This document shows positions 33,844-38,995 of a stretch of DNA of 38,995 bases, in pieces. Origin of the DNA: an uncultured Anaerolineales bacterium (GTDB taxonomy: Bacteria > Chloroflexota > Anaerolineae > Aggregatilineales > Aggregatilineaceae); assembly GCA_937135955.1 (NCBI GenBank), contig CAKZOB010000070.1, positions 1 through 38,995 of the forward strand. Reading direction: 5' to 3'. The stretch's first letter is position 1. Every line of letters starts with the position of its first letter. Made by a program: the position numbers and the translations under genes. The notes under the pieces were generated by a model that was not told the origin of the DNA, did no database searches, and saw only the letters and a list, made by a program, of their open reading frames with translations.

Positions 33844-34716
33844 CTAGGGGTGCTCGTTGACACGTTGCCAGCCGAGCAGGATACGCTCCAGCCAGGCCGC
33901 CAGGCCATAGAGGATCAGCGCCAGGGCGGTCAGGGTGAAGACGGCGGCGATGACCAGCGGCGTGTCGTAGGTGCCACGCCCGAAGTTGATCAGGTAGCCC
34001 AATCCCGCGCTGGCACTGACGAATTCGCCGACCACGGCCCCGATCACCGAGAGCGTGGCGCTGACCTTCAGCCCGCCGATGACAATGGGCAGGGCGGCGG
34101 GCAATTCCAGATGCCAGAAGGTTTGCAGCGGCGTGGCTTCCAGCGCGCGCATCAGGTCGCGCAGTTCCGGCGGAATGCTGCGCATCCCGATCACCGTGTT
34201 GACCAGCATGGGGAAGAACACGATCAGCGCGCAGATGATTACCTTGCTGGTCACATCCGCGCCGAACCAGATGATCAGCAACGGGGCAATGGCCACGATG
34301 GGCACCGCCTGCAGGGCCACCAGATAGGGGGTCAGCATATAGGCGACCGGGCGACTTCGCGCAATCAGGTAGCCCAGCCAGAACGCCGTCCACACGCCCA
34401 CCAACAGGCCGGTGAGCACTTCGCGCAGCGTCACCGCTGTATGACGGGCCAGCGCGCCGCTCGACGCCAATCCCCACCAGCGCTCGGCCACGCTCGCTGG
34501 CGAGGGTACGATGAAGGAAGCGTACAGGCCGGAGCGCGCCACCAAGGTCCAGATCGCCAGCAACACCAGCCCAAAGGCCGGTGCCAGCAACACATGCCAC
34601 GGATGGGCGCGTCGGCGTCGGCGCAGGGGCGGCACCACCAGGCTGTCTGCTACAGCCGCCCTATCGCTGTGAGAGCGCTCGTGAGCTTGGCCAGAAACCA
34701 GATGCACATTGTCCAT
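33844..34716 (-). CDS. ABC transporter permease (SsuC/ThiX/RibX type)
   Basis: The 290-residue protein has a basic cytoplasmic N-terminus (about 1-40, PLRRRRRAHPW) and six probable membrane helices. The binding-protein-dependent permease loop EATPLQTFWHLELPAALPIV (about 192-211) contacts the ATPase; the helix before it includes FPMLVNTVIGMRSIPPELRD. HVLLAPAFGLVLLAIWTLVA and FIVPSPASVAERWW near the N-terminus are typical of the nitrate/sulfonate/taurine subfamily. It starts 5 bases after the stop of the DUF2007-like gene and ends 70 bases before the substrate-binding protein. Confidence 0.92.
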   Translation of the reverse strand: MDNVHLVSGQAHERSHSDRAAVADSLVVPPLRRRRRAHPWHVLLAPAFGLVLLAIWTLVARSGLYASFIVPSPASVAERWWGLASSGALARHTAVTLREVLTGLLVGVWTAFWLGYLIARSRPVAYMLTPYLVALQAVPIVAIAPLLIIWFGADVTSKVIICALIVFFPMLVNTVIGMRSIPPELRDLMRALEATPLQTFWHLELPAALPIVIGGLKVSATLSVIGAVVGEFVSASAGLGYLINFGRGTYDTPLVIAAVFTLTALALILYGLAAWLERILLGWQRVNEHP

Positions 34717-34721
34717 GCCAG

Positions 34722-35018
34722 TCAGGATTCCTCATCGCCGGAGGAAAGCTCGTCCCAAGAAAGCGGTTCGGCGTCCAGTAAGGCTCTTGCTTCCAGGTAG
34801 TATGCTTCGGGCACGATGACCTCTACGCCGCCCAGCCGCCCCACTGTCAGCGGGATAGCGCTGCCCGCCGCCTCGCGCAGCAGGAACACAGGAATCCCCG
34901 CACTGCGCAACAATCCGGCGGGGATGGCGGCGGCGGTGAGATCGGGCGCGCGGGCCACGACATACCAGGTATGTTGATCCGGCCCTCGCCTGACAAGAGC
35001 CTGAGACGGGTCAGTCAT
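34722..35018 (-). CDS. Small DUF2007-like protein
   Basis: The 98-residue protein starts at ATG 35018 (MTDPSQALVRRGPDQHTWYV); the ribosome binding site is weak, and an in-frame start further upstream (35078) is possible. The pattern AAAIPAGLLRSAGIPVFLLR then VEVIVPEAYYLEARALLD resembles DUF2007 (putative signal-transducing) domains, whose members have a beta-alpha ferredoxin-like pattern ending in V.VP......A..LL. It ends 5 bases before the permease start and is probably the first gene of the transporter operon. Function is unknown. Confidence 0.7.
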   Translation of the reverse strand: MTDPSQALVRRGPDQHTWYVVARAPDLTAAAIPAGLLRSAGIPVFLLREAAGSAIPLTVGRLGGVEVIVPEAYYLEARALLDAEPLSWDELSSGDEES

Positions 35019-35061
35019 GCGCAGATCATACCGGTTCTGCCTTCGTCCGGCAATGAGGACA

Positions 35062-35145
35062 CAGGGGGATTGCCTCAAACCGCTTGCCGCTTTACCTCAC
35101 CCCCATCCCAGCACACAGCCTGACACGTTTTGCGCGCGCACCCAA
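35062..35145. repeat. Dispersed repeat, type D copy 3 with C-module remnant
   Basis: CAGGGGGATTGCCTCAAACC through TTTACCTCAC (35062-35100) equals the repeats at 31562-31600 and 10525-10563 (inverted). It is followed by CCCCCATCCCAGCACACAGC and CTGACACGTTTTGCGCGCGC, a degenerate, inverted form of the GTGACAGGCTG module. Confidence 0.65.
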
Positions 35146-35214
35146 CCATCGCTTTACCCTGGCAGTTCGCGGTATAATCGCAGGTGGCGGGGAAGAAAAA
35201 TCGGAACGATGGCC

Positions 35215-35243
35215 TTGTCAGCGCCCGGCAACGATGCTATAAT
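35215..35243 (+). promoter_or_regulatory. Promoter of tRNA-Val
   Basis: TTGTCA (35215-35220) and TATAAT (35238-35243) are separated by 17 bases. The predicted start is about 5 bases before the mature tRNA. The arrangement is the same as for tRNA-Arg. Confidence 0.85.
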
Positions 35244-35255
35244 GCGCGCAATCGT

Positions 35256-35329
<74 letters not shown>

Positions 35330-35346
35330 CTCCGATTTTTCAGAAG

Positions 35347-35378
35347 CCGCCGTATTTTGTAGGGCGGTTTTTTGTTTT
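35347..35378 (+). terminator. Intrinsic terminator after tRNA-Val
   Basis: CCGCC (35347-35351) pairs with GGCGG (35363-35367) across an 11-base loop and is followed by TTTTTTGTTTT. It separates the tRNA from the histidine kinase gene at 35398. Confidence 0.8.
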
Positions 35379-35397
35379 GGGGCAACGGACTGACTGA

Positions 35398-37347
35398 ATG
35401 AGACCGGGTCGGCATCTGGATCGCATCCTGTTTTGGCTGCGCTGGCTATTGCTGGCAGGGGTAGCCTTGCCTGGCCCCCTGACCGGTGACGCGCTGGGAA
35501 TCGCTCCAGGCTATCGCGATGAGCGGGTATTGCTGGTGCTGGCAGCAGGCTCAGTCGCCAACTTGTTGCTGGGCGTGCTGAGCCTGGCCGCTCCCCCGCG
35601 CCTGCTCGCTGCGCTGAGCACTCTGCTGGACGGAGCGCTGGCAGGAGCGTTCTATTGGGCCTACCGGGGCGCGGGCACACCATTGCTGGCACTGGGCGCG
35701 GTGGCCATCTTACCCGCGGCCTTCCGCGCTGGTCTGGGGGGTATGCTGCTGGCGCTGCTGCTGGTGACGCTGGCCAGCCTGCCTGGCGCGCTGCTCGACC
35801 CGCTCACCGGGGAGTCGCTTGCTCATTGGGTGCTCAATCTGCTCCTGCTGGGTAGTGTGGGCGCGTTGGGCTGGGCCACACGGCGCAGCCTGCGCGAGAT
35901 GAGCTGGGCGGAGCGGCTGGACGAGGCGCAGCGCCTGCGCGCCGCCCGCGAAAGGGCGCGCGCCATCTACGAGATGGCCAATGCGCTGAGCGCGTCCCTG
36001 GATCACCGCCGCGTACTCGAAGCGGCCCAGGGCATTGGCACGCTGGCCCTGCGCGACGAACTGGGCCCCAACGTGCGTCTGATCAGCGCCGTGCTGCTCT
36101 TCCAGGGGGAGGATCATCTGTTGCGCGTGATCACAGCGCAGGGCCTCACCCGCGCCGATGCCACAGTCGCCGTGCCAGGCAGACAGGGCGTGCTGGGCCT
36201 GGCACTCAACAGCGCCACCCCTGTTTTCGGCGGCGACGGCAACCGCGACCCGGAACTGAGCTATTTCGTCGCCTTTCAAGAGGCCAAATCGGTGCTGGCG
36301 ATCCCGCTGCGGGCGGGCATTGACGTGTACGGCGTGATGGTCTTCGGGGCGGATCGCCCCAACGCCTTCTCCGACGAACATTTGGAACTGATGACGGCGA
36401 TTGGCACACAGTCGGCGCTGGCGCTGCAAAACGCCGTGCTCTACCAGAACCTGTTGCTGGAAAAAGAGCGCATCGTCGAGGTTGAAGAGGACGCCCGCAA
36501 GAAGCTTGCCCGCGACCTGCACGACGGCCCCACACAGACCGTCGCCGCGATCGCCATGCGCATCAACTACATCCGCCGCCTGGTAGAGCGGCAGCCTCAG
36601 CAGGCGCTGGAAGAGCTGTGGAAGATCGAAGAACTGGCGCGCCGCACCACCAAAGAGATCCGTCATATGCTCTTCACGCTGCGCCCGCTGGCCCTGGAAA
36701 GCAAGGGTCTGCTGGCCGCGCTGGAACAACTAGCCGAGAAAATGCGCGACACTTACGACACGACAGTGCTGGTCGAAGGCTCACCCGAAGTCGAGCGCCT
36801 GCTGGACGCCAATGCGCAGGGCGTGCTCTTCTACATCGCCGAAGAAGCCGTCAACAATGCCCGCAAGCACGCGCAGTCCAACCATATCTGGGTACGGCTG
36901 CTGGCTGAAAACGGGGCCGTAGCTGTTGAGATCGAAGACGATGGGGTGGGCTTCGACCTGCAGGCCATGGGGACGGGCTACGAGCAACGCGGCAGCCTGG
37001 GCATGGTCAACATGCGCGAACGCGCCGAACTGATCCAGGGCACCCTGCACATTGACAGCGCCCCCGGCAAGGGTACGCGCATCCGCGTGCTGGTGCCCCT
37101 GAAAGCGAGCGCCGATTCCGGTGAGGAACAGGACGCCGCCCCGCCGCTGGAATTGCAGAGTCAGCGCACGGTTCACCGCACGCCGGGGCGGGGCATCAAG
37201 CCGTTGCCCGCGCAGCGCAAGGGCGCGGAGACGCCGCGCAAACCCATCAACGGGCCACTGCGCCCCTTACCGCCGCGTAGCAGAACTGGCATCCCCAGAC
37301 CTCAGCAGCCGCCCTCGCCCGATGCCGACACAGAAAAGGGGCCCTAG
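35398..37347 (+). CDS. NarL-type (HisKA_3) sensor histidine kinase with membrane domain and GAF
   Basis: The 649-residue protein has about five membrane helices in residues 10-160, a coiled region (about 165-190) and a GAF domain (about 195-350, VLAIPLRAGIDVYGVMVFGA). A HisKA_3 dimerisation/phosphoacceptor segment carries LARDLHDGPTQ (His 375). The HATPase_c domain (about 440-565) has EEAVNNARKHA, DDGVGFD and GSLGMVNMRERA. Such kinases usually pair with NarL/LuxR-type regulators, but none is adjacent. A disordered basic/Pro-rich tail (about 575-649) is unusual. The ribosome binding site is weak and the start is only 19 bases after the tRNA-Val terminator. Confidence 0.92.
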   Translation: MRPGRHLDRILFWLRWLLLAGVALPGPLTGDALGIAPGYRDERVLLVLAAGSVANLLLGVLSLAAPPRLLAALSTLLDGALAGAFYWAYRGAGTPLLALGAVAILPAAFRAGLGGMLLALLLVTLASLPGALLDPLTGESLAHWVLNLLLLGSVGALGWATRRSLREMSWAERLDEAQRLRAARERARAIYEMANALSASLDHRRVLEAAQGIGTLALRDELGPNVRLISAVLLFQGEDHLLRVITAQGLTRADATVAVPGRQGVLGLALNSATPVFGGDGNRDPELSYFVAFQEAKSVLAIPLRAGIDVYGVMVFGADRPNAFSDEHLELMTAIGTQSALALQNAVLYQNLLLEKERIVEVEEDARKKLARDLHDGPTQTVAAIAMRINYIRRLVERQPQQALEELWKIEELARRTTKEIRHMLFTLRPLALESKGLLAALEQLAEKMRDTYDTTVLVEGSPEVERLLDANAQGVLFYIAEEAVNNARKHAQSNHIWVRLLAENGAVAVEIEDDGVGFDLQAMGTGYEQRGSLGMVNMRERAELIQGTLHIDSAPGKGTRIRVLVPLKASADSGEEQDAAPPLELQSQRTVHRTPGRGIKPLPAQRKGAETPRKPINGPLRPLPPRSRTGIPRPQQPPSPDADTEKGP

Positions 37348-37355
37348 CTGGCCCC
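37338..37355 (-). terminator. Possible terminator for the minus-strand sortase region
   Basis: GGGGCC (37338-37343) pairs with GGCCCC (37350-37355), and on the minus strand TTTTC follows. It overlaps the stop codon of the convergent kinase gene. The T-run is short. Confidence 0.4.
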
Positions 37356-37380
37356 TGGGCGTGGCGCAAGAGCAACCGCC

Positions 37381-37659
37381 TTACAGGAAAAACGACAATA
37401 TCACCAGCACAACCATGAAGGCAGCGGCCACCGTAGCCATGTTCTTCAGGTCGGCCAGCACATACGCATACTCGCTGCGCAGGTCCGCCGGACCGCGCGT
37501 CCTGGTTGCCGGGCGAGCTACTGCTTCGGCCACGTGCGCAGCCTGCGCCTGCGCGACGGGCTGCGGCTGCTCCGGCAATTGACCAGCGCGCTGCAATTCA
37601 CGCCGCGCGCGCTCCAGCGTTTCATCGGGCAGATGGGGTCGGCGTACTTTCTTCGCCAT
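37381..37659 (-). CDS. Small tail-anchored protein, unknown function
   Basis: The 92-residue protein has a basic N-terminus (MAKKVRRPHLPDETLERARR), an Ala/Gln/Pro-rich middle, and one hydrophobic helix at the very C-terminus (about 74-92, VAAAFMVVLVILSFFL). AAAGGAG lies upstream, at a somewhat long spacing. It lies 67 bases downstream of the sortase stop in the same direction, and may be co-transcribed. The architecture resembles the tail-anchored protein at 14569-14904, though no sequence similarity is evident. No family is recognised. Confidence 0.65.
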   Translation of the reverse strand: MAKKVRRPHLPDETLERARRELQRAGQLPEQPQPVAQAQAAHVAEAVARPATRTRGPADLRSEYAYVLADLKNMATVAAAFMVVLVILSFFL

Positions 37660-37726
37660 TTACGTTGCCAGTCTCCTTTGCCAAGATCACCTGTTCAGGC
37701 GACCCCCAGTGTACCACAAACAGCCG

Positions 37727-38833
37727 CTAGCGTCCGCTATCTGTCAGCCGCCCGAAGACTACCATGCGCATATTGTCCACCCGGTAGGGATGGCAGGTGA
37801 TCAGCGTGACGATCGGCTCGTTACCCCGTTCCAGGACGCGCACTTCGGTCGGTGCGACCACTTCCTTCTGGAAGACAACGTAAGTATACCAGCGCCCGTT
37901 GTTGGCCTGCACGCGAATTTCGTCGCCCGGTTCCAGATATTGGATGTCGCGGAAGATTTCGCCGTAGATGTCGTTGTGCGCGGTCAAGACCATGTTACCG
38001 TCTTCGCCGGGATTGGCGCTGCCCAGGAAATGCCCGACGCCCTTTTGCAGGCTATACCAGTCGTCGCCGCCGTAGATCGAGGCGTCTACCTGCACGCGCG
38101 GCGTGTTGATGACAATGCGCACGGGGTTGCTCGGCTGCGGCGTGACGCGCTCGGCTCTGGGCGCGGTGAGCTGAGCCATGGCCACCGGGCGAATGCTGGC
38201 AGGCAGCTCCTCCAGGTTGAACGCACCTTCACCACCAGTTACATCCGGGGAATAGTGGCCGCCGGGCAGCACGTAATCCGACAGGCGGACGCTCAATTCT
38301 GGCAGGGGCGTCGGCGTAGCGCGCAGAGCTTCGGCCTCGCGCTGAATATCCGCCGATTTCTGCTCCAGCGCTTCGATCCGGTCGCTTTCCAGGATGATCA
38401 GGTACGCGCCGGCGATCAGCACCGCGATCACGCCCAACACCGCCACAATCTCTACCATCAGCAACAGGCTGTCCCACGCGGCGCGGCGACGCGAGCGGGC
38501 TGGCGCAGACGGCGCTGCTGCTGTCGTCGCGTTCACCGGCTCGGCAGGGCGTGGCGGCGGTGGCGGCAATTCGTCCTCAAAACGCGGCACGTCGTCGGTG
38601 ATGTCATAGGTAACGGGCGGCTCTGGCGGTGGAACATCTTCGGCGGCCTCGTGTTGCTGAGGCGGGGGTGGGGGCGGTTCCGGGGGCGTGTCGAGCGGCG
38701 CAGTCAGCGGCACGCGGCGTCCCTGCGTACCCAGCTTTTGCAGCCGGGCCTGACGGGCTTCGCGCTTACGAATGGCGAGAATGCGCTCCAGTTCTTCGAT
38801 GGATAGCTCGTCAACCGGTCGTCTGTCGCGCAT
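37727..38833 (-). CDS. Sortase-family transpeptidase with long cytoplasmic arm
   Basis: Start ATG 38833 (MRDRRPVDELSIEELERILA) follows AGGA, giving 368 residues. A charged helical N-terminus (10-40) and a Pro-rich stretch (about 45-100, PPEPPPPPPQQHEAAED) lie before a single membrane helix (about 122-147), so this arm is cytoplasmic. A coiled segment follows, and the sortase barrel occupies about 240-368. The catalytic triad is visible as H286 (MVLTAHND), C347 (TLITCHPY) and R356 (VDNMRMVVFG). Sortases attach or cleave surface proteins at LPxTG-like signals; no such substrate gene is in the window. The subclass is uncertain. An extended -10 (TGCTATACT, box at 38896-38901) lies upstream. Confidence 0.9.
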   Translation of the reverse strand: MRDRRPVDELSIEELERILAIRKREARQARLQKLGTQGRRVPLTAPLDTPPEPPPPPPQQHEAAEDVPPPEPPVTYDITDDVPRFEDELPPPPPRPAEPVNATTAAAPSAPARSRRRAAWDSLLLMVEIVAVLGVIAVLIAGAYLIILESDRIEALEQKSADIQREAEALRATPTPLPELSVRLSDYVLPGGHYSPDVTGGEGAFNLEELPASIRPVAMAQLTAPRAERVTPQPSNPVRIVINTPRVQVDASIYGGDDWYSLQKGVGHFLGSANPGEDGNMVLTAHNDIYGEIFRDIQYLEPGDEIRVQANNGRWYTYVVFQKEVVAPTEVRVLERGNEPIVTLITCHPYRVDNMRMVVFGRLTDSGR

Positions 38834-38895
38834 GGAACAAATCCTGCAACTCCAACAAAGCCCTGAAACACTGACACCCTTTGCACGCACCTCTG

Positions 38896-38904
38896 AGTAT
38901 AGCA
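38896..38904 (-). promoter_or_regulatory. Candidate extended -10 promoter of the sortase gene
   Basis: On the minus strand TGCTATACT forms an extended -10 (TATACT at 38896-38901). No good -35 box is seen 17 bases upstream. It lies about 62 bases before ATG 38833. Confidence 0.4.
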
Positions 38905-38919
38905 CGACTCTGATGGGCG

Positions 38920-38995
38920 GCGCGGGCTGCCATAGGTCTGACGGCTGGCCTCATACTCGCGCCGGATCGCTACCAACAACTGCTCGTTGGCTCGC
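38920..38995 (-). pseudogene. IS3-family transposase (OrfB) fragment, truncated
   Basis: Reading leftwards from the window edge the minus strand encodes RANEQLLVAIRREYEASRQT followed by YGSPR. This is the conserved start of IS3 OrfB (the HTH_21 region ahead of the DDE domain, usually continuing as GSPRIHAEL). After GSPR the frame continues into unrelated residues and the upstream region of the sortase gene, so the 3' part of the transposase is missing. The 5' part lies beyond base 38995. It is probably the remnant of an insertion sequence. Confidence 0.7.

Overview
The window reads as a GC-rich chromosomal segment of a Chloroflexota bacterium, most likely an Anaerolineae-like lineage. The assignment is inferred from several things. 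The str operon protein S12 carries an insertion I associate with Chloroflexota. There are many exported or membrane-anchored proteins with Thr/Pro-rich spacers. Solo two-component kinases occur without adjacent regulators, and intergenic spaces are full of GC-rich palindromic repeats. No rRNA, CRISPR array, prophage or recognisable defence locus is present. The only transposase trace is an IS3-type fragment at the right edge.

Left end (1-3450, minus strand): the str operon rpsL-rpsG-fusA-tuf, with tuf cut by the window edge. It has a near-consensus promoter and a leader of about 225 nt containing three hairpins. Next (3940-7207, plus): an MDR-type dehydrogenase lacking the usual zinc ligands, a Gfo/Idh/MocA oxidoreductase, and an AcsE/MetH-type methyltetrahydrofolate methyltransferase. 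On the minus strand follow an M23 peptidase lipoprotein and a bifunctional formiminotransferase-cyclodeaminase (ftcD). At 10984-12639 lies an orphan family-5 ABC substrate-binding protein whose lobes appear circularly permuted, which is the most unusual protein in the window. Then come a GAF-PAS histidine kinase, two divergent membrane-anchored proteins of unknown function, tRNA-Arg(ACG), a PEBP/YbhB lipoprotein, a DapA-family aldolase, a MetE-core/UROD-like methyltransferase and a double-hotdog thioesterase.

Middle (20855-27347, plus): a run of galT, a GT-C membrane glycosyltransferase, galK, two tandem ChrA-type transporters and a small YtxH-like protein. This covers two Leloir-pathway enzymes plus envelope and transport functions.

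Right part (27589-38995): a cobalamin transport operon (btuF-btuC-btuD, minus) preceded by a promoter, a cobalamin riboswitch and an intrinsic terminator. After it come an NMT1/THI5-type ABC importer operon led by a DUF2007-like small protein (minus), tRNA-Val(CAC) with a clear promoter, a NarL-type sensor kinase with GAF domain (plus), a tail-anchored small protein, a sortase with a Pro-rich cytoplasmic arm, and the IS3 fragment.

Themes: several genes bear on one-carbon and corrinoid metabolism (6362, ftcD, the MetE-core protein, the B12-controlled importer), although they do not form one operon. The intergenic spaces hold a modular repeat family. It includes 80-90 bp units with GGGGTGCATTTCA-like terminal inverted repeats, palindromes with compensatory base changes between copies, and two further elements bounded by GAGACC-type inverted repeats that each abut or supply the stop codon of the neighbouring minus-strand gene.
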